Shown: in pieces, positions 1-11,754 of the stretch
Position numbering within the stretch: the first letter of the stretch is position 1
Layout of the letters: each line of letters starts with the position of its first letter
DNA from: Macrotis lagotis
Lineage: Eukaryota; Chordata; Mammalia; Peramelemorphia; Peramelidae
DNA: 64,000 nt
Direction: 5' to 3'
NCBI RefSeq assembly: GCF_037893015.1
Contig: NC_133665.1
Location: forward strand, 40,128,537 to 40,192,536
Program-made: the position numbers and the translations under genes
Notes under the pieces: model-generated
Databases searched by the model: none
What the model was told of the DNA's origin: nothing
What the model saw: only the letters and a program-made list of their open reading frames with translations

Positions 1-940
1 AAGTCATTGATGACCTTTGTGGGTGAGGGAGAGGAAGTTAGGTTGGATAGAGTGATATGATAAAAGAATGAGTGATAAGGCAGTAAACAAATAATGTAGA
101 CATTTTTTTAAGGATGTTTATCAGTGAAGTGAAGGAAAGGGAGGACAGCAACTGGATGAATTAGAACAGTTAAGAAAAAGGTTTGGTTTTGTTTCATTTA
201 GTTAGGACTGGGAAAACCTGAGCATGAAACAGATGAGATAGTCAGAGGATTCTGATTGTTGGTGGAACTGGAGAGATTATCCATTGTAAGTAGGCATACT
301 CCTGTGGCCTCAGAGAAAGAGGAGAGTTAGAGGACAATACCAAGGAATAATGGCAAACCAACCAATGAAGGAATTAAGTCATAGGATTTCAAACTTCTCA
401 GTGAGGAAGAAGGTAAATGTTTGCTACAAGTGCCTAGGGATGGGAGTGGAACACATGGTGTGGAAGTCTTATGGTAATGGAAAAGGTTTGGCCCAGTTCT
501 TGTAAAGAATGAGTAGAAGAATTTTCAAGGAGCAAGGGCCCAGCTAAGGCTGTATTATGAATCCATTTTACAGCAGGGATTGGCAGCTGTACAACCCATA
601 TGTTAACAGAAGCCAAATTGTACAGCCTGCCAGTCTCTAGAGGGTTACTACCTTCCTTCATTTTCAAGTACCATCCCTTGTCCTGGTCACTTTTATCTGG
701 GCTCTTCTGTCTCATTTGAAGTCTGAGGGCTGGGGAAAGTTGTGAGGCAAGGATTTAACTGTAACATCTATCAGTTGACCAATGTGTACTCAGCATGGGC
801 TGTGCCTACTTCCCCTCCTCTGGACATAGCACAGAGCCAGAAAAGAGTTCCTGAAGGTTGCCCTAAAATATGGAGCATAGATTTTTTTTTAATGGAAAAG
901 TGACATAACAAATGGGCACAAACCCTGATTTTTCCTTTAT
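1..940. other. No gene seen
   Basis: Purine-rich, non-coding text; I do not recognise a repeat family with confidence. Confidence 0.6.
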
Positions 941-980
941 TCATTTATTTATTTATTTTTAGTTAGGTGGGTTTTTTTTG

Positions 981-1128
981 TTTTTTTTTTTGCTAGGCAA
1001 TGGAGTTAAGTGGCTTGCCCAAGGCCACAGAACTAGGTAATTATTAAGTGTCTGAGACCAGATTTTGAACTCAGGTAGTCCGGACTTCAGGGCTGGTGCT
1101 CTATCTACTGCACCTCATAGCCACCCCT
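981..1128 (-). mobile_element. Marsupial tRNA-derived SINE
   Basis: Full-length copy with T-run at the left and the tRNA-like head at the right (in the reverse strand: box-A-like GCAGTAGATAGAGC). Somewhat diverged. Confidence 0.9.
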
Positions 1129-1399
1129 CAAACCCTGCTTTATTAAAACAAAGAAAGTTGACAGTTAATTGAAATAGTGTTTTATTCATTCTATGTCTAT
1201 AATACTTCCAAAGATGCCAATGCTAGCCATATGGACATCAAATTTTATGCCTACCATTTCTCAAATTTCTAACTAACTTGAAAAGAGAGAACATTACCAA
1301 AAAGATCTTTGCCAAAATTTGATAAATAAATACTAAAAGATAAATTTCTCATCTATATATGAATTATATCTTCCTAATAGTTCTTAAGTTCTTTGATGA

Positions 1400-2390
1400 C
1401 AAGGACTCTCATTTCTTTTTTTTTCTTGAATTATAAAGATTTGATTTGTTTTGAGTTTTACAATTTTTCCCCTAATCTTACTTCCCTCCCCCAACCCCCA
1501 CCCCCACAGAAGGCAATTTGCCCAGTCTTTAATTGTTCCCATGGTATACACTGATCCAATGATGAGAGAGAAATCATATCCTTCAGGAAGAAAAATAAAG
1601 TATAAGAGATAGCAAGATCAGACAATAAGATATCAGGTTGTTTTTTTTTTTTCTAAATTAAAGGTAATAGTCCTTGGTCTCTGTTCAAACTCCACAATTC
1701 TTTCTCTGGATACAGATGACATTCTCCATTGCAGACAGCCCAAAATTGTTCCTGATTTTTGAACTGATGGAATGAACAAGTCCTTCAAGGTTGATCATCA
1801 CCCCCATGTTGCTGTTAGGGTGTACAGTGTTTTTCTGGTTCTGCTCATCTCACTTAGCATCATTTCATGCAAATCCCTCCAGGCTTCCCTGAATTCCCAT
1901 CCCTCCTGGTTTCTAACAATAGTGTTCCATGACATACATATACCACGGTTTGCTAAGCCATTCCCCAATTGAAGGACATTTATTTATTTCTAATTCTTTG
2001 CCACCACAAACAAGTCTACTATGAATATTTTTGTACAAGTGATATGGACCAGTAATGGTATATGCACATTTTTGTTGCCCTTTGGGCATAGTTCCAAATT
2101 GCTCTCCAAAAAGGTTGGGTGAGTTCACAGCTCCACCAACAATGTAATAGTGTCCCAGATTTCCCACAACCCTTCCAATAATGATCATGGTCCTTTCTGG
2201 TCATATTGGCCAGTCTGAGAGGTGTGAGATGGTACCTCAGAGAAGCTTTAATTTGCATTTCTCTAATAAGTAATGATTTAGAGAAATTTTTCATATGACT
2301 ATGGATTGCTTTGATCTCCTCACCTGTAAATTGCCTTTGCATATTCTTTGACCATTTGTCAATTGGGGAAGGGACTCTCATTTCTTGATA
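1400..2390 (-). mobile_element. L1 3' end (ORF2 C-terminus and 3' UTR), 5'-truncated
   Basis: The minus strand (2390-2019) encodes the L1 ORF2 C-terminal region: SLLIREMQIKASLRYHLTPL, KGCGKSGTLLHCWWSCELTQ and FWRAIWNYA. The 3' UTR runs to a poly(A), seen as T's near 1400-1425. Frames are broken. Confidence 0.9.
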
Positions 2391-2559
2391 TTTCTCAGAA
2401 CCTTGCATGGTGCCCTATAGTTAGCCAATAAGAATTTTTAAAGTACCTACATTGTAGAGTAGTGGTATTAAGCATGATAGATAATAATATTTGTTGAAAA
2501 TGAAGTGAGTTCTTACTGGCTTCTAAATGGGATTCTATGATTAAATATTTATAACTAAT

Positions 2560-2720
2560 AAGGATTATAGAAATCATTGAGTCTGACCCCCTCATTTTAC
2601 AGATGAAGAAACTGAAACACAAAGAAGCTAAATGTTTGGGCTAATGTTGACTAGATAGTAAGAAACAGAGCCAGAATCTGAGTCTAAATCTATCTCCCAA
2701 TGTAACATTCATTCCACTCT
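2560..2720 (-). mobile_element. MIR-like CORE-SINE
   Basis: CTCATTTTACAGATGAAGAAACTG and following text, the usual reverse MIR core. Confidence 0.7.
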
Positions 2721-2752
2721 CATTCTATATATATATATCACTTTCTGATTTT

Positions 2753-2902
2753 CTTTTTAGGTTTTTGCAGGCAAATGGGGTTAAGTGGCTTGCCCAAGGC
2801 CACACAGCTAGGTCATTATTAAGTGTCTGAGACCAGATTTGAACTCAGGTACTCCTGACTCCAGGGCAGGTGCTTTATCCACTGCTCCACCTAGTCGCCC
2901 CT
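2753..2902 (-). mobile_element. Marsupial tRNA-derived SINE
   Basis: Full-length, flanked by a perfect 13-bp repeat ACTTTCTGATTTT (2740-2752 and 2903-2915). Confidence 0.95.
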
Positions 2903-2954
2903 ACTTTCTGATTTTGATATAAAGAATATTATTATGTCTTGAGAAAACAAAATA

Positions 2955-3122
2955 AACAGGGCAAGTCACTTAACCCCTGTCTACCTCAATTTCCTCAAAT
3001 GTAGAATTGGGATAACAGTGTCACCTATCTCCCAGAATTGTAAAGATCAAATGAAATAATATGTGTGAAGCAATGAACATAGGGTCTGGCATACAGTTGT
3101 TATTAAATGCTTGTTTCCCCCT
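2955..3122 (+). mobile_element. MIR-like CORE-SINE, 3' part
   Basis: CAAGTCACTTAACC, CTCAATTTCCTC and the CTGGCATA..TTATTAAATGC tail. Confidence 0.7.
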
Positions 3123-3249
3123 CAATGTTGTTTGAAATTTAATTTTTTTTTAACCATGTTATATTGTTGACTCATCCACTAAAATCTATAGATTTATTTC
3201 AAAGACATTGTTGCCTTAGCCAGGTCTTTCCCATCATATATATTTGAAT

Positions 3250-3310
3250 TTAGGGTATGAGGGAGAACTCAGGTGACTTGCTATCTTTTCTCTGCCATCT
3301 TGGCTTCACC
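3250..3310 (-). mobile_element. L1 5'-end fragment
   Basis: The reverse strand reads GAAGCCAAGATGGCAGAG, an L1 5' start. Confidence 0.5.
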
Positions 3311-3375
3311 CTTCTGCCCATCATTTCTTATAGCACAGTAATATTCCTTCACAGTCATATTCCACAACTAATAAA
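3311..3375 (-). mobile_element. L1 3'-end fragment
   Basis: CATTTCTTATAGCACAGTAA and ATTCCACAAC match the reverse L1 3' region also seen near 5330. Confidence 0.5.
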
Positions 3376-3586
3376 GGACTTTGCATTTATGTCTTTTAAG
3401 ATCCATCTGAGAAACTGATCCATCTGAGAAGCACTAAGCAAACATATACAAATGACTACAACTACAATTGAATTCTGAAGAAGTACAATGATTTAACATG
3501 GTCCTAGAGAACTAGAGTTGTCAAGTCAACAAGCATTTATTAAACTCTCAATTAATAGGTGGAGACTGAGACTAAAGAATGTAGTA

Positions 3587-3748
3587 GGGGCGGCTAGGTG
3601 GCGCAGTGGATAAAGCACCAGCCCTGGAGTCTGGAGTACCTGGGTTCAAATCTGATCTCAGACACTTAATAATTACCTAGCTGTGTGGCCTTGGGCAAGC
3701 CACTTAACCCCATTTGCCTTGCAAAATCCTAAAAAAAAAAAAAAAAAA
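3587..3748 (+). mobile_element. Marsupial tRNA-derived SINE
   Basis: Starts GGGGCGGCTAGGTGGCGCAG, has box B GGTTCAAATCT and an A-tail. Target repeat AGAATGTAGTA on both sides. Confidence 0.96.
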
Positions 3749-3900
3749 GAATGTAGTATATATACTGTCATAATAATCTCTACCTTGAATGACTTCTTTA
3801 AAAGCTTTTTTATTTTAAGGAAGGAGGAGGATGATTAAGGGTAAGTTAGTGTAGTACAAAAATTTAATAGAATGGTAATTGTAAATTTTCAATTGTCTTT

Positions 3901-4049
3901 TTTGTTTGTTTTTTGCAAGTCTATGGGGTTAAGTGACTTGCCTAAGGTCACACAGCTAGGCAATTATTAAGTGTCTGAGGTCACATTTGAACTCAGGTAC
4001 TCCTGACTCCAGGGTTAGTGCTCTATCCGTTGTGCCACCTAGCTGCCCC
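3901..4049 (-). mobile_element. Marsupial tRNA-derived SINE
   Basis: Full-length reverse copy; target repeat TCAATTGTCTTT (3889-3900 and 4050-4061). Lies 150 bases from an opposite copy (3587-3748). Confidence 0.95.
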
Positions 4050-4502
4050 TCAATTGTCTTTTCTTGAGATTGTTTTGGATCTTTGGTTTGTTTTTCAACA
4101 TGCTATCACTTTGGGTCAGACGAAAATCTTATTAGACATAATGATAATCATGTGATCCAAGCCTCTAATTTCCCATAGATAGGAAATTGAGACCCAGAGA
4201 GATCAAGTAATTAGATTTTGATGACATCTGTAAGTATTTTACCAGAATTAAAAATAAATGCTGGTTAAAGATTCTAACAGAATAGTTCCTGAATCATACC
4301 TACTATGCTCTAAGACCAAAAAAAAAGTAATTTGTTTATTTATTTATCTAATATTTCTTATTCCCAAATTATTAGGAACTGTTATCAAATGAAACTGTTT
4401 CTAATGACATATTTCACATTGTCTTCTACTTTTTCATTCTTTTGGTTTTATTTTATTCTGATAAAGTCATTAATTACCATTAGCTCAATTCTAATTTTTA
4501 AG

Positions 4503-4529
4503 GAGTTATTATTATTATTATTATTATTT
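4503..4529. repeat. (TTA)n microsatellite
   Basis: About eight TTA units next to the minisatellite. Confidence 0.9.
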
Positions 4530-4740
4530 TTTGGTGGGAATAGTTTCAATTTATTTATTTATTTTTTTGGTGGGAATAGTTTCGATTTATTTATTTATTA
4601 TTATTTTTGGGGTGGGAATAGTTTCGATTTATTTTTTAATTTTTTTGGTGGGAATAGTTTCAATCTATTTATTTATTTATTTGTTTATTTGGTGGGAATA
4701 GTTTCGATTTATTTTATTTTTGTTTTTATTTATTTTTTTT
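4530..4740 (+). repeat. Minisatellite, five units
   Basis: GGTGGGAATAGTTT begins at 4533, 4569, 4611, 4647 and 4691 (spacing 36, 42, 36, 44). Each is followed by C(A/G)AT and a TTTATTT-rich spacer of changing length. The plus-strand open frame over 4332-4931 is a by-product of this repeat. Confidence 0.9.
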
Positions 4741-5165
4741 GGAGGAATTATTTTTTAAGGGAGCTTTTGTACTTCCTTTTCCATTTGGCCAATTCTACTT
4801 TACAGAGGGTTTTTTTCCCTTCAGTGAATTTTTTCTTCAGTGAAATTGACTTTTCCATTTGTCCAAGTCTGTTTTTTGAAGGCATTCTTCTCCTCACTGG
4901 CCTTTTGTATTTCTTTTACTATTTGGTCTAGTCTATTTTTTAAGGTGTTATTTTCTTCAGTACTTTTTTTGTGTTTCCTTTCCCAAGTTTCTGATTTGTT
5001 TTTCACAATTTTCTTGCAATTTCTCTTTTCAATTTTCCCTTTACCTCTCTTGCTTGATTTTCAAAATTCTTTTTGAGTTCTTCTATGGCTTGAAACCAAT
5101 TCATATTTTTTTCTTGGAGGCTTTGGATGTAGGAGTTCTTTGCCACCAGTTTCATTTTATCTTGA
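4741..5165 (-). mobile_element. L1-type ORF1 coiled-coil fragment
   Basis: On the minus strand there are EELKKNFENQ-like text and TLKNRLDQIVKEIQKASEEK (the open piece is 4821-5006), as in the ORF1 coiled coil of the L1 copies at 48.6-49 kb. Broken frames. Confidence 0.65.
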
Positions 5166-5199
5166 GTGTTCCACAATCTGTTTGGTTATTACATTGAAT

Positions 5200-5680
5200 T
5201 CTTGGGTCTTTCAAAGTTATTTTCATAATAATGTTCTTATTAAAATTTTTCTCCTAAACTTCTATATATTTTATTTCATATCAGTTTATACAAGTCCAGG
5301 TTTTTCTGAAACTATCCCCTTCATTAGTTCTTATGGCATAACATTCTATGATATTCATATACTATAACTTGTTCACCCATTTCCCAGTTGTTGGGCACCT
5401 CTATCATTTTTCAATTCTTCACCACTGCAAAAAGAATTGTTCTAAATATTTTTGTACAAATAGATCCTTTCCTCCTCCTTTTTATGTCTTTAGGGTATAA
5501 AACTTGTAATGGTATTATTGGGTCAGTTTAGTAAATTTGGAGATATAGTTCCAAACTGCTATCAAATATGCCTGTATCCCACAGCCCCTCCAGCATTTGC
5601 AATTTTTCTTTTTTTTTTTTTGTCAGTTTTCAAGTCTGACTGTTGAGAACCTCAGAGTGGTTTTAATTTAAAAAGCCTTT
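5200..5680 (-). mobile_element. L1 3'-end fragment
   Basis: Reverse L1 3' sequence: TTCTTATGGCATAACATTCT, CACCCATTTCCCAGTTGTTG, TTTTTGTACAAATAG. Its order relative to the ORF1 piece at 4741-5165 shows two separate elements. Confidence 0.7.
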
Positions 5681-5689
5681 TATTTTTAG

Positions 5690-6960
5690 ACTCTGAGTCA
5701 AGTTAGTCCATCCTTGCCTATGGAAACTGATGGAAAGATTAAGTTCTTTTTTTATGAGAGATAAGTTTTATTCAAAATAACTCATAGCTCTCAGAAAGGA
5801 AATATTGTTATAAAAGTAGTCTATGAATTTGTATTTTTATTGATATGAAGGTGCTTTATTTGGCCTCTTAATATGAGTAAAAATTAAGACTAGGTTTGGG
5901 AAATTTATAAGAAATTGGTAATTGGGAAGCTGGTACAAATAAGAAATTTAAAATTATGTAGCACATAGTAGACCAAAAGAAACATACAAACTCTATATGG
6001 CAACTATAAACAGAAAAAAGATGCATCTTCACGAATATAAGGAATTCACCTGATATGAGGGGAGAAAATAGGCTCAAAGTTTGAGTTCAGGTACAGAAAA
6101 ATTAAGCTATATAACCTAAAAATAAATTTGGTGGAAAACAAGAGCTAGATGTGGTAGAAGGGTTCTTAGGTTCACTTGGGTCAAGCTTGGATAGGGGAAT
6201 TTCTTTATTGAGACCAGATATTGGGAGAGGATTTGAGTTGACTTTCTGAGGCAACAAAAAAAAAAAAAAAGGAGTGATTTAGACCACTGCAGTTAACCCA
6301 TCAGAGTTTTATTCAATCAGAAGCTGTGACTATCAAGCATTAGTTACCTGACAGAGTTAATATAGGTCAGAACATTGGAAAGTGCCACCTTTCCTTTGCC
6401 AATATATGCTTTATGGGTATTAGGATCATTTAACCTTTGGACTCCATAGGGAAGTCTTTTCATTATAACCATAGCACCAAACAATATAAAAATTACTAAT
6501 CATCGAAGGATACAAGTTGAGTCTGGTTTCTGTCAATAGTTTTTTCCACATATTTAAAAAAGAAATTCACAAATATACATCATTCTAAAGAATCAGAAAT
6601 ATAATTATGAAGTATAACAGTCAACAAATAACCAATGCACAAGGAAAACCAGTTACATTCTCTATAAAATATTTCCTCCACTAAAGCCTTCCATGGATAT
6701 CACATCTTGGCACAGAGGCGCTCAAGTGCTATCAGGTCCTAACGAAATTGGAAAGGCTTTGCGGATAGCCTGGAGCAGACTGGATTTTTAATTCAAAGAC
6801 TAGACTAGTCCTTGCTTGGAGTGGCCCATTCCCAGAAAATTGGCTACTAAGCAATGAATTATTTTGGTTAAAGCAACTCATGATGATGGATTGTCCTGCT
6901 CATATATTTGGTGAAAGGGGTCTGTGGTAAGCCTAGATGGAATAGGTATACATACTACAG
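5690..6960. other. No gene seen
   Basis: AT-rich unique-looking DNA with short broken frames only. Confidence 0.6.
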
Positions 6961-6973
6961 TATAGAGTGGTAG

Positions 6974-7080
6974 AGAAGAGGAAGGAAAGAAGGAAAGAAG
7001 GCAGGAGGGCAGGCAGGCAGGAAGGAAGAAGGAAGAAGGAAGGAAGGGAGGAACAAAGGGAGGAAGAGAGGGAGGAAGGC
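6974..7080 (+). repeat. Purine-rich (GGAA)n tract
   Basis: Variable GGAAGGAAGAAGG units on the plus strand. Confidence 0.9.
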
Positions 7081-7149
7081 CCTATATTAAGTGCTTTATT
7101 AATAATATCTTATATGATCCTCACAACAAGACTGGGAAGTAATTGCTCC

Positions 7150-7300
7150 TCTTAGTTCCATTTTATAATTGAGGAAAACTGAGGGTCCCCAGCGTGATAC
7201 AACAAGTAAATATCTGAAACTAGATTTGAACTCAGTTCTTCCTGATGTCCAAGCTCATTGCTCTATCCACTGCAACACCAAACTGCCTCAAAGGTACTGT
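7150..7300 (-). mobile_element. MIR-like CORE-SINE
   Basis: AATTGAGGAAAACTGAGG through AGATTTGAACTCAG and CTCTATCCACTGCA. Confidence 0.6.
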
Positions 7301-7445
7301 ATTTGGAGACAGGAAGAATTTAGTTCGAATTCTGCCTCAGATACTTTATTAGCTCTGTGACCCTGGGGCTAATTACTTCAATCTCTCTGTGCCTCAGTTT
7401 CCTCATCTATATACTGGGAAGAGAGGATTGAACTTCAAATCCAAA
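7300..7445 (+). mobile_element. MIR-like CORE-SINE
   Basis: GCTCTGTGACCCTGGGG and GCCTCAGTTTCCTCATCTAT core. Confidence 0.7.
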
Positions 7446-7639
7446 TTCCTTTAAATTCCCTGCTACCCTTAGGGATTGAATCTGTTGTTTCCTTTATTTA
7501 GGGAACTTCTAGATGAGGAAATGTCTTTTACTTATGCAAGTGGGCAAGTTCCAGGTAGAGATTAAGAGACTCATAAAGGTCCCCATAGTCAGAGGAGAGA
7601 CTTGATTTCTTTTCTTCCTGGTTCCAAGATCACCTTTAC

Positions 7640-7681
7640 TTTTTTTTTTAATTAAAGATTTTTATTTGCGTTTTACAATTT
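7640..7681 (-). mobile_element. 42-bp L1 micro-insertion
   Basis: A T-run plus AATTAAAGATTTTTATTT and GCGTTTTACAATT, resembling the reverse L1 3' tip at 1425-1470, between perfect 15-bp repeats CAAGATCACCTTTAC (7625-7639 and 7682-7696). Confidence 0.8.
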
Positions 7682-8039
7682 CAAGATCACCTTTACAACC
7701 ACTGGGAGTAACCCTTGTCTCTCATAACAAGAAGAGTAGAGAATTTTCAAACCCAGGTGCCAAACCATCTACAATTTAGTAGCTAAGTCTAAGGGAGCTG
7801 ATTGTGGCAAACAGAGGATAGGCAATTTGCCCAATCATAGATAGCTAGTAAATTATTTGAGGAGTATTTGAGCCCAGGTCTTCCAACTCCAAGATCAGCA
7901 TCCCATGTTATTAAACCAGTCTGCCTCAAGGTGTTTTAACTAAGCTTCAAAAGCAATTTAAGTTTATATAGTGCTTTGCCACTTAGAAAACACTTGCCTC
8001 ATATCAACCCATGCACATATTATTATAAGCTCCTTATTA

Positions 8040-8270
8040 ATTTATTTTTTCAATTCATGTAACAACAAGCAATTCCATAATGAAGTACAATAAAAAGATG
8101 ATTAAACATGAAACTACAAATCTACCATGTACAACTTGGTATTTCTTCCAAATATATAATACATTTCTTTTTTTCCCCTCCACTCTACAAATAGGCACAT
8201 ATATGTAAAATTATTCTACACATACTTCTATTTATCAATTCTCCCTTTTTTTTTATAAATGACAAAAACC
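8040..8270 (-). mobile_element. L1 3' UTR fragment
   Basis: AAACTACAAATCTACCATGT and ACAACTTGGTATTTCTTCC; the same text recurs at 16180 and, more diverged, at 58060. Confidence 0.6.
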
Positions 8271-8529
8271 AAATGCCAGAGATTTTAATTGTTTTCTCAA
8301 GTGAAATACAGTGAATCTCTTCAGACTCCAAACCTACTTTTCTTCCCTCTATCTCAGGCCCATGCTTTGCTTTACATTTACCTTTATTTGATTTTCAAGG
8401 AAGCTATAAAGAAGAGGTACTTTGAAATAAAGATTCTCTATGTAGATGCCTCTCTACTCTTGACTAGAACAGTAAGGGAACTATTTGGTCATGCAGGGGC
8501 CAAAACCATGGGATTGCCTAAAGGCTATT

Positions 8530-8735
8530 CTCAGCTCTGAGAGAGTTCAAATCCTACTGTACCACAGAGTGGCTGGGTGTTCTCAGACAAATCCCTTAAT
8601 CTCTCGGTGCTCTAGGCAACCCTTTAAAACTATACTTTGCAGAGAAGATACTGACTTGTATTGGAGGAGGGAGTTGTTCCCCTAAGAATTCCTTAGATCA
8701 GTGAAATCATGAATAGAGTCCCTTTCAGATCCAGA
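8530..8735 (+). mobile_element. Old SINE-like repeat, family not identified
   Basis: CTCTCGGTGCTCTAGGCAAC and TTGCAGAGAAGATACTGAC; a related piece lies at 9000-9130, so the two are copies of one family. Confidence 0.5.
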
Positions 8736-8999
8736 TCTACGATCCTGCTTTCCAGCCAATGTCCTTGCTCTCTCTATATTTCAGGAACAGTGAAAAGCAA
8801 TCAGCCAGTAATCCACAGGAAGATGGCCAGATTTGGGAACACTTGATTTAAGGAAAGAAATTACTGCTTAGAAAACACTGCAGGTGTCTGAAACAAAGAC
8901 CAGTTTCCTTCAGAAGCTATTCTGACCTTTTCTCTTTTCATGAGGTAATTGATTTTCTTTTGTCTATTGAAAGCACCGTAAGGTTCTGGCACAGAATAA

Positions 9000-9130
9000 C
9001 AGTTTGAACAGTCAATCAATTAACCTCCCAGTGCCTTGGGCAACTGACTCTTTAAGTCTTTAATTTGCAGAGAAGTTGCAGATCTGCATCTACAGAGGAG
9101 TTCCTTCTCACAGATGAAATCACCTGCCTG
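9000..9130 (+). mobile_element. Old SINE-like repeat, partial
   Basis: CAGTGCCTTGGGCAACTGAC and TTGCAGAGAAGTTGCAG parallel the copy at 8530-8735. Confidence 0.5.
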
Positions 9131-9134
9131 GGAG

Positions 9135-9243
9135 AGAAAAGGAGGGGAGGAAGGGAGGAAGGGAGGAAGGGAGAGAGGGAGGAGGGAAGGGAGAGAGGGA
9201 GGAGGGAAGGAAGGAAGGGAGGAGAAAGGAAGGGAGGGAGGAC
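9135..9243 (+). repeat. G-rich purine tract (GGGAGGAA)n
   Basis: Repeated GGGAGG and GGAAGG blocks with many G triplets. Confidence 0.9.
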
Positions 9244-9339
9244 AAGTGATATTTTAGGTAATATACTTTGGGTCTATGACTCAACTATTTTCAGATCCTG
9301 TTTCTCCATCTGTGAAATGAGGGGTCTGGATTTGATCAT

Positions 9340-9505
9340 AGAAGAAACCTGAAAGGATGCTTAATTCAACTGCCTCATTTTACAGATGAGGAAATTGAGT
9401 CCCAGAAAGATTAAATGACTTTTCTAAGATCAGTCAGATAAGTGACAGAGCTGGGATTTTGAATCTGTATCATCTGATTACAAATCCTATGCTCTTTTTA
9501 GATCT
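9340..9505 (-). mobile_element. MIR-like CORE-SINE
   Basis: CCTCATTTTACAGATGAGGA core, then ACAGAGCTGGGATTTTGAA. Confidence 0.75.
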
Positions 9506-9509
9506 TTTC

Positions 9510-11655
9510 CCAACTCTTAATCCTAAAATAATTGAGCAAAAGGATAAAAAGATATATCTAAGTCCACATTCTGAAGATTAAATCAATATTTCATCAGACC
9601 TTTGAACAATAAGTTTCTTTTCAACCTTCAAGATGTGACATGATACTCAATGGTTTCATGTCCATGTACTGAGGCATATTTCTAGTAGCAGATCCTGAAC
9701 AGGAAATTGGAGTTGGGCCACCTGGCCTAAAATGTTATCTGCCTTCTTGGTCATTGTTGTGATGTTTATTTTCATTACCTCCAGAAGTAAAAATTAAACC
9801 AATTTGTTTCGGTGAAGTCACCTTAGCTAGCTTGAAGCTGGATGTGTTTACTGTCTTTTTTTTTTTTTTTTTTAAAGCAAAGCAACAGAAGAATAACCCA
9901 ACTCTGTCTCTTTGGAGCTTCTGAAAACTGAAGTTATTCTTATTAGAGTAGATCTGTGGTTTTGTGCATATGTTTAAAGAGTTACCCTGAAATCTCTGAT
10001 TATTTATGATGACAGATCCATATGTAGTACTCGGTAATACAGGTCAGCTCATAGATTTTTGCTCTCAGTGGGAGGGAAGCTTGAATTTCTCTAAGATGAG
10101 TACTGACCACAGTCAGCTTTATGCTCCACTTGTTCCCTCTGGGAAACAAAATAATAGGAGGAAAAATATGGCAGTCTAATTGAGAGCACCTGGAACACTG
10201 TAGGTAATCGGGAAACATTCAATAATCAAGAGGCAAGGTCTGTTTGCTCTTATTTAACTCACAATATTTTCATTCCTTATTCTTTACAGTGACAGAGACA
10301 CTAAGGTTGAGGATCATGGCCTGTTATCTTTGGGGTTGTCTCTGAATATTTTTCATAGAGATGGACAGAGGATGGGGAAAGCTTTTCTTTAAACAAATTA
10401 ATTTAATGACAAATACAGGAAATGGGAGCATTCATTTCTTTGTAGTTAAATACTAGGAGTCAGTAATTGAAAGAAAAATGATAATACCCAGTCAGAGTTG
10501 GACCTGGGGCACCATGAAATGGATCATTAAACCTTTAGGGGTTAATGGTGGATCAGCATTGAATCCATCCATCTGAGGTACAGCCACTGGGAGCCATATT
10601 ACAGGTTCAGATTTTATATGAATTTTTTGCTAACTAGGTGCTGAAGACCTGTAACTGCTTTCAATGGGTCCTCTGAATGTTGATGCTCTTAAGTAGAGTT
10701 CTAATTGCCCTACCATAGTCTTTGCTGCCAGAATAATCTTTATAATTCCCTTCACACTGCCTCATCATATCTTAACTGGAGAAAAGGTCTAGTTAGAAAA
10801 AAAAAAAGCACTTGATTCAAAGTTAGAGGACCTAGTTCAGAATCTTTTATCTAACATTCTGGGATTTGCCCAACATAAGCTAGTATTGTAGTTAGGCTTT
10901 GACTGGAATGAAATAAGACTCTCATGTGCCATCCCACATTTTACAAAAAGAAGTTTGCTTAACAATAGAATGGAAAGGATATATAGCATTGGTTCAGGTG
11001 GGGATCTATATTTTTTACCACAGGTGTGTGCCCAATTAAAAGAGTATGTCAATCCCAAAGAAACTTGATTCCTTAAAAGGAATATACTTAGAAGATGAGA
11101 AGGGATAGTTGAATCTTAGAGTTATGCCCTTGAGGGCAATTTCTTTACATTTTAGGGTAAAATTATACCATCCTCCATGAGGAAGATGTTGCTCCTCCTA
11201 GAACTAATGAATTAGTTCAATCTCATAGTAAAAATTTAAGAAATAATTATTGAGTACATGGCATTGTCCAAGGTGCAGATTCAAATTTGGTTAAAATGCT
11301 TCACTTTCTTAAATTGCATACATTGTCATATACAGTTACTCTTATCAAGTATTTTTTGCATAATTGATTTTCTTTCACTATGGAGAGGAGAAAGTTAAAA
11401 TAGCTAATGTAAAGACAAAACAATCAATAAAAAACCTTTTTTAAAGTTGTGCTCTCATTCTCTATGAGCATGTAATGAAGATTTAAATAATACAACTGAG
11501 AAAGAACATACTTGAAAATATAGGTTTCACATAGATTATATGAAAAAGAGGTGAGAAAAAGATTAATTGAATATAAGATCAAAAGAGTTAATGGTATGAT
11601 ATGGAAGACAAAAAAGTTAATAGTTTTAGGCTATGATTAAGAGAGGTATAGTCAA
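9510..11655. other. No gene seen
   Basis: Unique-looking DNA. The short minus-strand frames at 10000-10218 and 10837-11058 match nothing I know. Confidence 0.6.
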
Positions 11656-11662
11656 CTATCTG

Positions 11663-11728
11663 TGTTATTATTATTATTATTATTATTACTGTGGTATTAT
11701 TCATTACTGTTATTATTATTATTACTTC
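11663..11728. repeat. (TTA)n microsatellite, interrupted
   Basis: Two TTATTA runs separated by CTGTGG and CATTACTG text. Confidence 0.9.
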
Positions 11729-11754
11729 ATTGTTCTTCTTTAACCCTGCCATAC

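Noticed and set aside
3587-3660. tRNA genes suggested by box A and box B in many places
   Set aside because: All such sites are heads of SINEs with the same body and A-tail; none folds as a lone tRNA gene.
4332-4931. 199-codon plus-strand open frame rich in F, L, I, Y
   Set aside because: It is made by the minisatellite and T-rich spacers and ends in reverse L1 ORF1 sequence; no protein family match.
10000-10218. 72-codon minus-strand frame
   Set aside because: No family match, no splice-site support, no neighbouring exon seen.
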